NCBI GenBank assembly: GCA_041591635.1
Contig: JBFHRO010000014.1
Location: forward strand, 1-27,566
Direction of reading: 5' to 3'
Origin: JACKOD01 sp041591635
GTDB lineage: Bacteria > Pseudomonadota > Gammaproteobacteria > Pseudomonadales > Oleiphilaceae
Length of the DNA: 27,566 bases
The notes under the pieces: generated by a model
What the model was told of the DNA's origin: nothing
Seen by the model: the letters and a program-made list of their open reading frames with translations, nothing else
Databases searched by the model: none
In this document: piece by piece, positions 1 through 7,454 of the stretch
How positions within the stretch are numbered: the first letter of the stretch is position 1
Layout of the letters: each line of letters opens with the position of its first letter
Translations under genes and position numbers: made by a program

Positions 1-755
1 GTAGGTGACTGAATACGACTCAGGGTTGCAAGAAACTGTGCGGGATCGAAGTGGCGTATGTCGGCCCAGATCTTGCGATTGAGCTCCTGATTGGCTATGG
101 CACGCTGCGCCAGAACGTCGCTCACCGGCCAGGGAATAAAAGGTTTTTCTTCCAGCGCGAAATCCATCAACGCCCGGAATTCCTCGGGGCTGGTCACAAT
201 CAGCGGGTTTTCATTGCGCTTGAGTCGTTGAGCCAGCTCGCTTTCATGCTCGAACACCCCGGCAGGGTTGAAGAGAATCAGCGACCCGACCTGATCGGGA
301 TAGCGTGCCGCATATTGGGACGCGATAGCGCCCCCCATGGAGTTTCCCACCAGATGAAAACGCGCCAGTTCCAGCTTGGTGACAAAGGCGTGCAAGGCGT
401 CAACCTGGCTTGCGTAATCGTAATGGCCTTGCAGATTCTTGCTGCTGTCGCCGTGACCGGGCAAATCCACAATGACTACCCGGTATTGCGCTTTGAATTG
501 CGCTGCCAGGCGCACCCAGTTGTCTTTATTGGCGGCGAAGCCGTGCACCATCAGGAGGGTTTCTGTGCTGGGCGGCTGGGTGGAGTCCAGGTAAACCAGG
601 CGCTCGCCATCAATATCGGTGCTTTTGTAGCTCAAACCGGCGCGGCTGCGCTCACCTTCAAGTGCCAGATCGGTGAGGGTTACCTTGAAGTCGTTGCAGC
701 CAACCAGCCACAGGCATAAAAAAAGCCAACCAAGTGCGTGAGCCGTGTTTTTCAT
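1..755 (-). CDS. Alpha/beta-hydrolase lipoprotein, C-terminus cut by the window edge
   Basis: The reading frame runs from an ATG at 755 off the window start without a stop, so about 251 N-terminal residues are visible. An AAGGA ribosome site lies about 8 bases upstream. Residues 1-20 form a lipoprotein signal ending in the lipobox LVGC (Cys20), so the protein is probably anchored in the inner or outer membrane. The alpha/beta-hydrolase core follows: an oxyanion-type HG motif at 71-72 (MVHGFAANKDNW), the DLPGHGDS strand at 97-104, and the nucleophile elbow GNSMGG with Ser139 as the likely catalytic serine. The catalytic Asp and His would lie in the missing part. The family includes lipases, esterases and haloperoxidase-like enzymes, so the substrate cannot be named. 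It is divergent from the sprT-like gene across 126 bases. Confidence 0.85.
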   Translation of the reverse strand, partial: MKNTAHALGWLFLCLWLVGCNDFKVTLTDLALEGERSRAGLSYKSTDIDGERLVYLDSTQPPSTETLLMVHGFAANKDNWVRLAAQFKAQYRVVIVDLPGHGDSSKNLQGHYDYASQVDALHAFVTKLELARFHLVGNSMGGAIASQYAARYPDQVGSLILFNPAGVFEHESELAQRLKRNENPLIVTSPEEFRALMDFALEEKPFIPWPVSDVLAQRAIANQELNRKIWADIRHFDPAQFLATLSRIQSP

Positions 756-881
756 TGTTCATTCCTTGCAGTCATGGGCGTTGCCAAACTAACGGTAAAA
801 ACCTGTTCTTGTCTATGGCCGAAATGGCACAATAAACACCTCAGCTTTATCGTTATTGGTTTTACCTGCACAGGACTAACG

Positions 882-1445
882 ATGTCTTCACGCGCTCATG
901 CCCTTGCTCGACCGTCCATGGCCAAAGCCGATGCTGTCGAGCCCTTGTGTGATGCTGTGTGTAGCGAGGTCGCCCGTTGTCTGGCCCTGGCACGCACTGT
1001 CTATAAAATCGCGATCACCATGCCGGAGATTCGCTTTGATCTGCGCGGTCGCAGTGCCGGACAGGCCCGTTTTAATGCAGCTGACCCCAATAAGGCCCCT
1101 GTGTTGCGTTTTAACGCAACTTTGCTGTGCGAGAACCCTGATGCCTTTTTGGCCGAAGTGCCGGCCCACGAGTGTGCTCATCTGGTGGTGGCTTGCCGGT
1201 GGCGGCACAAGGTGCGCCCGCACGGGGTGCAGTGGCAGCGTGTGATGCAGGAACTGTACGGGCTCGAACCCCGTGTCACCCACAAAATGGCCGTGGCGCC
1301 CTCAACACGAAAAAAATTCGCCTACCGCTGTGCCTGTGCCGGATCCAGACACCTGTTGGGCAGCATTCGTCATGCCAGAATCCAGTCGGGCAAGTCGGCC
1401 TATTTTTGCCGCCGGTGCGGCTGTTCGTTACGGCCGCACGCCTGA
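882..1445 (+). CDS. sprT: SprT-like zinc metalloprotease-fold protein
   Basis: The protein has 187 residues from an ATG at 882, preceded by CAGGA at a suitable spacing. The frame is open back to 738, but the upstream part does not look like SprT and lacks a ribosome site. The zinc site HECAH (96-100) with a downstream PHGVQW (His114 as probable third ligand) is the SprT/Spartan signature. The C-terminal 40 residues carry a second cysteine cluster (CAC at 150-152 and CRRC at 176-179), the zinc ribbon found in bacterial SprT. In eukaryotes the Spartan homologue cleaves DNA-protein crosslinks. The bacterial role is poorly defined, so the family call is firmer than the function. The next gene, pilU, is 123 bases away and looks unrelated. 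Confidence 0.85.
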   Translation: MSSRAHALARPSMAKADAVEPLCDAVCSEVARCLALARTVYKIAITMPEIRFDLRGRSAGQARFNAADPNKAPVLRFNATLLCENPDAFLAEVPAHECAHLVVACRWRHKVRPHGVQWQRVMQELYGLEPRVTHKMAVAPSTRKKFAYRCACAGSRHLLGSIRHARIQSGKSAYFCRRCGCSLRPHA

Positions 1446-1568
1446 CGCCCGCGTTTTTTTGGCAGGGCGGGGGAATCTGGTCTATGAATACTTGTCTTAA
1501 GGATTAATGCACTGCGGGCGCTTGTCTGTGCGCAGGCGTCACGCACCATACTGTTTGAGGTTTTCTGA

Positions 1569-2708
1569 ATGCTTTTTGATGAAATGTTGACCATGCTGGC
1601 AAAAAACGATGGCTCTGACCTGTATCTAAGTACCGGCGCGCCGCCTTGTGCCAAGTTTCATGGCAAGCTCAAGCCACTGGAAGCAACCCCGCTGCGCCCG
1701 GGAGCCATCAAGGAGATTGCCTACTCCATCATGGACGAGGAGCAGCGCCACGATTTCGAGAAAGATCTCGAAATGAATCTGGCCTACACAATTGCCGGCA
1801 TTGGCCGGTTTCGGGTGAATGTGTTCAAGCAGCGCAATGAAATATCCATTGTGGCGCGTAACATAGTGACCGAAATTCCCAGTGCGGATTCTCTGGGGCT
1901 GCCGCAAATTCTTAAAGACGTCATCATGGCCAAGCGGGGGCTGATTCTGTTTGTGGGCGCGACCGGATCGGGCAAGTCGACCTCGCTGGCGGCCATGATC
2001 GACCATCGCAACAGCAACAGTGGCGGGCACATCATCACGATTGAAGATCCGGTCGAGTTTATCCATCGTCACAAAAAAAGCATCATCAACCAGCGTGAAG
2101 TGGGGATGGATACGCGCAGCTACCATAATGCGCTCAAAAACACCTTGCGCCAGGCGCCGGATGTCATTTTGATTGGTGAGATCCGTGACCGTGAAACCAT
2201 GGAGCACGCACTGGCGTTTGCCGAGACCGGCCACCTGTGTATCTCCACCTTGCATGCCAATAACGCCAACCAGGCGCTCGACCGGATTATCAACTTCTTC
2301 CCGGAAGAGCGGCGCCACCAGTTGCTCACGGATTTGTCGTTGAACCTGCGCTCTTTTATTTCCCAGCGCCTGATCCCTACGGTAGACGGCAAACGTTGTG
2401 CGGCCATTGAAATCCTGTTGGGAACGCCTTCGGTGAGTGAACTGATCAGCCGGGGCGAGGTCGAAAGTATCAAGGAAATCATGGAGAAATCCGAAAACCT
2501 CGGTATGCAGACTTTCGATTCGGCACTGTTCAAACTGTATCAGGAAGGGCGTATCAGTCTGGATGAGGCGCTCAAGAATGCCGATTCTGCCAACAACCTG
2601 CGCCTGAAAGTCAAGCTGGCACAAGGTAACGGTGGCGGTGGGGAGAAAACCGGCGGCCTGTCACTGAGTCTGGTCGAGGATAAAAAGAAAGAGGATGAGG
2701 AGGGGTGA
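1569..2708 (+). CDS. pilU: PilU-type twitching motility ATPase
   Basis: This is a 379-residue hexameric secretion-type ATPase that helps retract type IV pili at the inner-membrane base of the machine. Walker A is GATGSGKST at 130-138, the Asp box is around 156-164 (TIEDPVEF), the Walker B/Glu segment VILIGEIRDRE is at 199-209, and the His box HLCISTLHANN begins near 222. The N-terminal GSDLYLSTGAPP and the Gly-rich, acidic C-terminal tail (from about 355) favour PilU over PilT. The length matches PilU (about 380). Start: ATG with GAGG 8 bases upstream. PilU works together with PilT in characterised bacteria, but no pilT is present within the window, so it is either elsewhere or off the left side. 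It converges with the minus-strand operon, leaving a 23-base gap. Confidence 0.88.
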   Translation: MLFDEMLTMLAKNDGSDLYLSTGAPPCAKFHGKLKPLEATPLRPGAIKEIAYSIMDEEQRHDFEKDLEMNLAYTIAGIGRFRVNVFKQRNEISIVARNIVTEIPSADSLGLPQILKDVIMAKRGLILFVGATGSGKSTSLAAMIDHRNSNSGGHIITIEDPVEFIHRHKKSIINQREVGMDTRSYHNALKNTLRQAPDVILIGEIRDRETMEHALAFAETGHLCISTLHANNANQALDRIINFFPEERRHQLLTDLSLNLRSFISQRLIPTVDGKRCAAIEILLGTPSVSELISRGEVESIKEIMEKSENLGMQTFDSALFKLYQEGRISLDEALKNADSANNLRLKVKLAQGNGGGGEKTGGLSLSLVEDKKKEDEEG

Positions 2709-2731
2709 GCTTGGTGATCACCCGCGCCTAA

Positions 2732-3130
2732 CTAAAGGTGCCAGCGAATCTGGCCTTCGCCTTCGGGTGTGATTTTCCACCATTTTTCATCTTCGGGATT
2801 TTCGTCTTCAGCCCAGCTGGTAACGGCGCAGCGGGTTTCACAGCCCAGAGCCGTTGTTACCGCCCTGGCGCAGACCAGATCGTTGGGCCAGGGCGTGTCC
2901 GGTGAGTCGAACCAGAGGCTGGCAAAGCCCTTTACGGCTTCTGGCACCAGCAGGAAAGGAATTTCGATCGCTGCGGTTTCAATGCTGCCGCGCACACGCG
3001 CCTGGCTCTGCTCGCTGATTTTCATGCGCGTGCCCAGTTGTTCCAGCCACTGCAGTACCGCCGGGAGCTTGGCACCCTTGATGTAGATTTCAATGTCTGG
3101 CGTTGCCGGGGTTGATGTTTCCAGTGGCAT
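2732..3130 (-). CDS. Uncharacterised soluble protein at the end of the dap operon
   Basis: The product has 132 residues, is acidic and tryptophan-rich near the C-terminus, with no signal peptide or membrane segment. I recognise no catalytic motif. The N-terminal half (IEIYIKGAKLPAVLQWLE) looks like an alternating strand/helix domain, and the C-terminal part (residues 95-132) contains several Trp residues in an acidic context. Gene status is supported by the ATG with an upstream GGA-containing site, full-length open frame, and same-strand position 48 bases after the small membrane protein gene. It is probably the last gene of the map-glnD-dap transcript. Cysteines at 87, 96 and 101 do not form an obvious metal site. 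The function is unknown. Confidence 0.7.
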   Translation of the reverse strand: MPLETSTPATPDIEIYIKGAKLPAVLQWLEQLGTRMKISEQSQARVRGSIETAAIEIPFLLVPEAVKGFASLWFDSPDTPWPNDLVCARAVTTALGCETRCAVTSWAEDENPEDEKWWKITPEGEGQIRWHL

Positions 3131-3178
3131 AAACGGATTCCAAAGCAGGTGGTGTGATGGCCATGACGTGCTGGCCGG

Positions 3179-3445
3179 CTAGTTGTCGTGAAACTCGTCG
3201 TCTTGTCGGCGTCCAAAGCCTTTCAGGCGCTCTCTAAGCAAACCCCAGTAACCCGTGGCAGCAAGGAACAGGCCAGCACTGGCGATGGCAATGGCACCGA
3301 GCGCGAATATTTCCTGGTTAAGCGACGGCGGCAGATACATGTTGCTGCCCACCAGTGCGAAAAGCCCACCCATGGCACAGAGCCCACCGGTAAGAAATCG
3401 ATGGAAGTGCTTGAGCTGGGCGGGTTTTTCGTCACGTGATGGCAT
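3179..3445 (-). CDS. Small inner-membrane protein with two predicted helices
   Basis: The product is an 88-residue protein starting at the ATG at 3445, with GGGG about 9 bases upstream. The open frame extends upstream into dapE, but that part simply reads through dapE in another frame, so the internal start is preferred. The sequence has a basic N-terminus (MPSRDEKPAQLKHFHRF), two hydrophobic stretches at roughly 17-33 and 41-62 separated by a short polar turn, then a charged tail (RERLKGFGRRQDDEFHDN). This suggests a hairpin in the inner membrane. It lies 16 bases after dapE in the same direction and is probably cotranscribed with it. I do not recognise a family, and the role is unknown. Confidence 0.65.
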   Translation of the reverse strand: MPSRDEKPAQLKHFHRFLTGGLCAMGGLFALVGSNMYLPPSLNQEIFALGAIAIASAGLFLAATGYWGLLRERLKGFGRRQDDEFHDN

Positions 3446-3461
3446 GCAGTTTTGCCCCGGA

Positions 3462-4640
3462 TCAGGGTTCTCCCAGCAGTTTTTCCAGAATCCGCTGATA
3501 AATCCGCGAAAGCGCATCCAGATCCTTGATGCTGGTGTTTTCATTGACCTTATGGATGGTGGCATTTACCGGGCCAAGTTCCACCACCTGCGCGCCGGTG
3601 GGGGCAATAAAACGGCCATCCGAGGTACCGCCCGAGGTGGAAAGCTCGGCCTCGACGCCGGTGATTTCCCGAATGGCGCCAAGACTGGCTTCTACCAGCG
3701 GGCCCTCGGCGGTCAGGAAGGGGTGCCCGCTGACCTCCCAAGTCAGGTCATAGTTCAGTTGATGCTTGTCCAGAATGGCGCTCACCCGCTGCTGAATCTG
3801 CGCCACGGTCAATTCGGTCGAGAAACGGAAGTTGAACAGCACCTGTTTTTCGCCGGGAATCACGTTGCTGGCCCCGGTCCCTGACTGGATGTTGGTGATC
3901 TGAAAACTGGTCGCGGGAAAAAACGCGTTGCCCTCATCCCAGATCTCGGTAGAGAGCTCGGTCAGTGCCGGCACGGCCCGGTGAATCGGGTTGTCGGCCA
4001 GGTGCGGGTAGGCCACATGGCCTTGCACGCCCTTGACAAGCAATTTGCCGTGCAAAGAGCCGCGGCGGCCGTTTTTGATCACGTCGCCCACCCGGTGCGT
4101 GCTTGAGGGCTCACCAATGAGGCACCAATCGATTTTTTCAGCACGCGCCTCCAGGGTTTCAATGACCTTGACCGTACCGTTGTGCGCCGGGCCTTCTTCA
4201 TCACTGGTGATCAGAAAGGCGATGGAGCCCCGGTGGTTAGGCGTGCTGGCCAGGAACCGTTCGCAGGCGGTCACAAAAGCAGCGAGGCTGCCTTTCATGT
4301 CGGCGGTGCCGCGGCCATAAAGGGTGTCGCCGATGATGGTTGGCTCAAAGGGCGGGTAATCCCATTTTTCGAGCGGGCCGGTGGGCACCACATCGGTGTG
4401 GCCGGCAAAGGCCAGTACCGGGCCGGTATCACCGCGACGGGCCCAGCAATTGGTCACATCGTCGAACACCATGGCTTCAAACCGAAAGCCAAGCTTTTCC
4501 AGCCGTTCCCGCAGCAGTGCCTGACAACCGGCATCGTGGGGCGTGGTGGAGGCCAGGCGGACAAAATCCTTGCACAGTTCAATGGTGTCGGAATAGGGCG
4601 ACTTGGGTGGAGCCGCGGAGCGTTCAGGATCAAGCGTCAT
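3462..4640 (-). CDS. dapE: Succinyl-diaminopimelate desuccinylase
   Basis: This 392-residue dinuclear zinc M20 peptidase-family enzyme hydrolyses N-succinyl-LL-2,6-diaminopimelate to LL-diaminopimelate and succinate in the cytoplasm. The metal and catalytic residues are visible: His81 and Asp83 in GHTDVVPTG, Asp114 in GRGTADMKG, and Glu148-Glu149 in TSDEEGPA. The late His in NATIHKVNE supplies the other zinc site. The protein is about 15 residues longer than the E. coli enzyme because of an N-terminal extension. The ATG at 4640 follows the dapD stop by 2 bases and has no strong ribosome site, so translation is probably coupled to dapD. DapD makes the succinylated substrate, DapC transaminates it and DapE removes the succinyl group. 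Confidence 0.95.
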   Translation of the reverse strand: MTLDPERSAAPPKSPYSDTIELCKDFVRLASTTPHDAGCQALLRERLEKLGFRFEAMVFDDVTNCWARRGDTGPVLAFAGHTDVVPTGPLEKWDYPPFEPTIIGDTLYGRGTADMKGSLAAFVTACERFLASTPNHRGSIAFLITSDEEGPAHNGTVKVIETLEARAEKIDWCLIGEPSSTHRVGDVIKNGRRGSLHGKLLVKGVQGHVAYPHLADNPIHRAVPALTELSTEIWDEGNAFFPATSFQITNIQSGTGASNVIPGEKQVLFNFRFSTELTVAQIQQRVSAILDKHQLNYDLTWEVSGHPFLTAEGPLVEASLGAIREITGVEAELSTSGGTSDGRFIAPTGAQVVELGPVNATIHKVNENTSIKDLDALSRIYQRILEKLLGEP

Positions 4641-4642
4641 GA

Positions 4643-5677
4643 TTAATTATTCGCATGCAGTTCGGCATTGAGTTCAATGGCGGTCTTGTTGGTTTTGCAT
4701 TCAACCTGACCGGTGGTGGAGTTGCGGCGGAACAGCAAGTCGGATTTTCCGGCGAGGTCGCGCGCCTTGCAGGTTTCCACCGGCTGATTCTGGTCATCAA
4801 GTACCAGTACCTTGGTGCCGGCCGTGACATACAGTCCCGACTCAACGGTGCAACGGTCACCCAGCGGAATGCCGATACCGGCATTGGCGCCCAAAAGGCA
4901 GTTCTGGCCCACCGAAATGACGATGTTGCCACCACCGGACAAGGTGCCCATGGTGGAACAACCGCCGCCCAGATCCGAGCCGTGGCCGACCACCACGCCG
5001 GCGCTGATGCGGCCTTCCACCATGGAAACGCCCTGGGTGCCGGCATTAAAGTTAACGAAGCCTTCGTGCATGATGGTGGTTCCCTCGCCAATGTAGGCGC
5101 CCAGCCGTACCCGCGCCGCATCGGCAATGCGCACCCCCTGAGGGACCACGTAGTCGGCCATCTGGGGGAACTTGTCGATCGACTTGACCTCCAGCAGACG
5201 CCCTTCCAGTCGTGCCTGCAACTGGCGCGCAGGCAGTTCGGCCAGATCAATCGCGCCTTCGTTGGTCCAGGCCACGTTGGGCAGCAGGCCGAACATGCCG
5301 GTCAGATTCAGGCCGTGAGGTTTGACCAGCCGATGCGATAACAAATGCAGCTTGAGATAGACTTCGGGCGTGCTGGCAGGGGCCGTGTCTGCGTCAAGCA
5401 ACAGGGCAACCAGGGGTTGACGGCTTTGACAAAGCTGGCGTGCCAGCTGCGCCTGGGCTCTGGCGGTAGTGCAGTCCAGTGATTCCAGCGCCGTGGCCAG
5501 CCGGGCCAGCTGGTCCGCACGCAAAACTTCGGGTTGTCCGGAGGTCAGAGGGAGCACCGTGCGCAGCGCTGCAACCAGTGAGGTTTCGGGATTGAGCACA
5601 GGAGCCGCGTAGAAGACTTCAAGCCACTGTTGTTTGGCGTTTTGGGTGCCAATGCCCATTGCAAATGCAAAACTCAT
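4643..5677 (-). CDS. dapD: Tetrahydrodipicolinate N-succinyltransferase, long type
   Basis: DapD transfers succinyl from succinyl-CoA to tetrahydrodipicolinate, committing flux to diaminopimelate and lysine. This is the long (344-residue) form found in pseudomonads and relatives, not the shorter E. coli type. An N-terminal domain (1-170; FAMGIGTQNAKQQWLEVFYA near the start matches the family) is followed by a left-handed beta-helix at about 185-290 made of hexapeptide repeats (IGEGTTIMHEGFVNF, GVVVGHGSDLGGG, GGGNIVISVGQNCLLGANAG). The family acts as a trimer. AAGGA lies 12 bases before the ATG. The gene precedes dapE by 2 bases and follows the ArsC/YffB-family gene after a 92-base gap, so it may have its own promoter. 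Confidence 0.95.
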   Translation of the reverse strand: MSFAFAMGIGTQNAKQQWLEVFYAAPVLNPETSLVAALRTVLPLTSGQPEVLRADQLARLATALESLDCTTARAQAQLARQLCQSRQPLVALLLDADTAPASTPEVYLKLHLLSHRLVKPHGLNLTGMFGLLPNVAWTNEGAIDLAELPARQLQARLEGRLLEVKSIDKFPQMADYVVPQGVRIADAARVRLGAYIGEGTTIMHEGFVNFNAGTQGVSMVEGRISAGVVVGHGSDLGGGCSTMGTLSGGGNIVISVGQNCLLGANAGIGIPLGDRCTVESGLYVTAGTKVLVLDDQNQPVETCKARDLAGKSDLLFRRNSTTGQVECKTNKTAIELNAELHANN

Positions 5678-5769
5678 GAGAAATCGTTTTCCTTTGTGTC
5701 ATTAACCAGTTATGTCAATTACGGCCAAGTCCAGCGGCGGGGCCGGTAAGCCGGTAAAAACAGACCCTG

Positions 5770-6159
5770 TTACCCCGGGCTCGGATCAGGTGTCTTGAGT
5801 ACCACAGCACGCCACACGTCAGGGTTGAAACCCGTCAGGGTCTGATTTTCCACCACCAGGATAGGCCGCTTGATCAGAGAAGGCTGTTCCATCATGGTCG
5901 TGATCGCCCGCTCCTGTGTCATCTGGTCGCGTTGATCTTGATCCAGCTTGCGCCAGGTCGTGCCTTTACGATTGACGATGGTTTCCCAGCCAAACTCCGC
6001 CACCCAGGACGCCAGCGCATCACCGGGTACGCCGGCCTTCTTGTAGTCATGAAAGCGATACGCGACGCCTTGGGCATCGAGCCAATGCATGGCCTTTTTC
6101 ATGGTATCGCAGTTTTTGATGCCATATAAAACAGCCGTAGGATGCGAGAGTGCAGTCAT
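5770..6159 (-). CDS. ArsC/Spx/YffB-family thioredoxin-fold protein
   Basis: The product has 129 residues from the ATG at 6159, placed 4 bases after AAGGA. A TTG codon immediately upstream is too close to that site to be the start. The thioredoxin-like fold begins with VLYGIKNCDTMKKAM, carrying a single active-site cysteine (Cys17) typical of YffB and other ArsC relatives. The family core continues with RFHDYKK and TTWRKLD, and the C-terminal signature LIKRPILV leads to the end. These proteins are annotated as arsenate-reductase-like, but most are not shown to reduce arsenate. Location inside the dap cluster, conserved in pseudomonads, suggests a housekeeping redox role. True arsC is unlikely, because no arsenite transporter or ArsR is nearby. 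Confidence 0.85.
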   Translation of the reverse strand: MTALSHPTAVLYGIKNCDTMKKAMHWLDAQGVAYRFHDYKKAGVPGDALASWVAEFGWETIVNRKGTTWRKLDQDQRDQMTQERAITTMMEQPSLIKRPILVVENQTLTGFNPDVWRAVVLKTPDPSPG

Positions 6160-6240
6160 CAAGTCCTTGCTCGTCCTTTGGGGTGGGTTAATCAGCGTTT
6201 TCGGGCTTGTCGCCCCCTGTTTGCTATGGTGGTCAGCACC

Positions 6241-7437
6241 TTACCCTGGCAGCGATTTTACGTAATCCCGAATTCGCCGGGCGGCCTCGATACACTCGCC
6301 AAGCGGTGCCACCAGCGCCAGTCGTATGCGGTTCTTGCCCGGGTTTTCGCCGTTCACCGTCCGCGAGAGAAATTGCCCTGGCAGCACCGTCACATTCTTT
6401 GCGGCAAACAAGCCTTGCGCAAAGTCGATGTCACATAAGGGGGTTTCGAGCCATAAGTAAAAGCTGGCATCGGTTTGTTGCACTGGCATGACTTCGGCCA
6501 GAATCGGGATCACGGCCGCAAATTTCTCGCGATACAGGTCACGGTTGAGCATGACGTGCTGTTCGTCCTGCCAGGCGGCAATACTGGCCATTTGGGTCGG
6601 AACGGGCATGGCGGCGCCGTGGTAGGTGCGGTATTGCAAATACTTGCCCATGACTGCGGCATCGCCGGCAACGAATCCCGAGCGCAAACCGGGCAGGTTG
6701 GAGCGTTTGGACAGGCTGTGAAATACCATGCAACGGGCGTAGTCGTGGCGCCCCATGGCTGCACACACTTGTAACAGGCCGACGGGCGGGTTCGCCTCAT
6801 CGGGGTAGATTTCGCAATAGCATTCATCCGAGGCGATCACGAAATCGTATTGATCGGCCAGTTCAATCAACCGCTTGAGTGTCGCGGCGGGAATCACCGC
6901 ACCGGTCGGATTGCCCGGTGAGCAGATGAACAACAGCTGGCAGGCTTGCCACACCTGGGGTGAAACGCTCTCAAAATCACACAAATACTGCTGATCGGCA
7001 CGGCAGGGCAAGAAATAGGGCGTAGCCCCGGCCAGCAGGGCGGCTCCCTCGTAGATCTGATAGAAGGGGTTGGGGCTCACGACCAGTGCTTCGCGCTGTC
7101 GATCAATAATCGCCTGGGTAAAGGAAAACAGCGCCTCACGCGTACCGGCCACCGGCAATACCTGGGTTTCAGGGCACAGACGTTCCAGCAAGAACCGCCG
7201 CGTCGCCCAAGTCGCGATGCTGTCGCGTAATTCTGCCAATCCCTTGGTTGAGGGGTAAACAGACAGCAAGGAGAGATGGCTGGCCAGGGTTTCAAGGACA
7301 AAGGCCGGGCTGGCATGCTTGGGTTCGCCAATAGACAGGGCGATGTGGGGCAAGGCCGCCGGTGGGGTAATGCCCTGTTTGAGGCGCGTCAGCTTTTCAA
7401 ACGGATAGGGTTGCAGGTGAGCTAGATCCGGGTTCAT
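6241..7437 (-). CDS. dapC: Succinyldiaminopimelate aminotransferase
   Basis: The 398-residue product is a fold-type I pyridoxal-phosphate aminotransferase. Key residues are visible: Asn176 in SPGNPTG, Asp204 in IASDECY, and the Schiff-base Lys244 in SLSKRSNLPG, followed by the phosphate-binding Arg in LRSGF. The family reaction converts N-succinyl-2-amino-6-ketopimelate and glutamate to succinyl-diaminopimelate. Position between glnD and dapD, and the start sequence MNPDLAHLQPYPFEKL, match the DapC group rather than AspC or ArgD, the latter covering this step in E. coli. The ATG has AAGGACAGGAC directly upstream and lies 17 bases after the glnD stop. It is followed by the ArsC-like gene 81 bases later. 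Confidence in the fold is very high, in the substrate good. Confidence 0.92.
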   Translation of the reverse strand: MNPDLAHLQPYPFEKLTRLKQGITPPAALPHIALSIGEPKHASPAFVLETLASHLSLLSVYPSTKGLAELRDSIATWATRRFLLERLCPETQVLPVAGTREALFSFTQAIIDRQREALVVSPNPFYQIYEGAALLAGATPYFLPCRADQQYLCDFESVSPQVWQACQLLFICSPGNPTGAVIPAATLKRLIELADQYDFVIASDECYCEIYPDEANPPVGLLQVCAAMGRHDYARCMVFHSLSKRSNLPGLRSGFVAGDAAVMGKYLQYRTYHGAAMPVPTQMASIAAWQDEQHVMLNRDLYREKFAAVIPILAEVMPVQQTDASFYLWLETPLCDIDFAQGLFAAKNVTVLPGQFLSRTVNGENPGKNRIRLALVAPLGECIEAARRIRDYVKSLPG

Positions 7438-7454
7438 GTCCTGTCCTTGCGGTT

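Noticed and set aside
1258..1285. tRNA T-arm-like sequence (GGCTCGAACCCC)
   Set aside because: It is within the sprT-like coding sequence, has no matching acceptor, D or anticodon arms around it, and reads as normal codons.
1461..1480. Possible sigma-54 promoter (TGGCAGG) upstream of pilU
   Set aside because: The -12 half (TTGC) is absent at the required spacing; only the TGGCA part matches.
1626..2624. 332-codon minus-strand frame opposite pilU
   Set aside because: It is antisense to a gene with intact Walker motifs, and its product shows no domain.
5742..5757. Perfect tandem repeat of the 8-mer GCCGGTAA in the gap before dapD
   Set aside because: Two copies of a short unit in a 92-base gap are likely by chance, with no companion promoter element.
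5770..6159. Arsenic resistance by ArsC
   Set aside because: The family call is ArsC-like, but no ArsR, ArsB or Acr3 is near and the gene is embedded in the dap cluster, so arsenate reduction is not supported.
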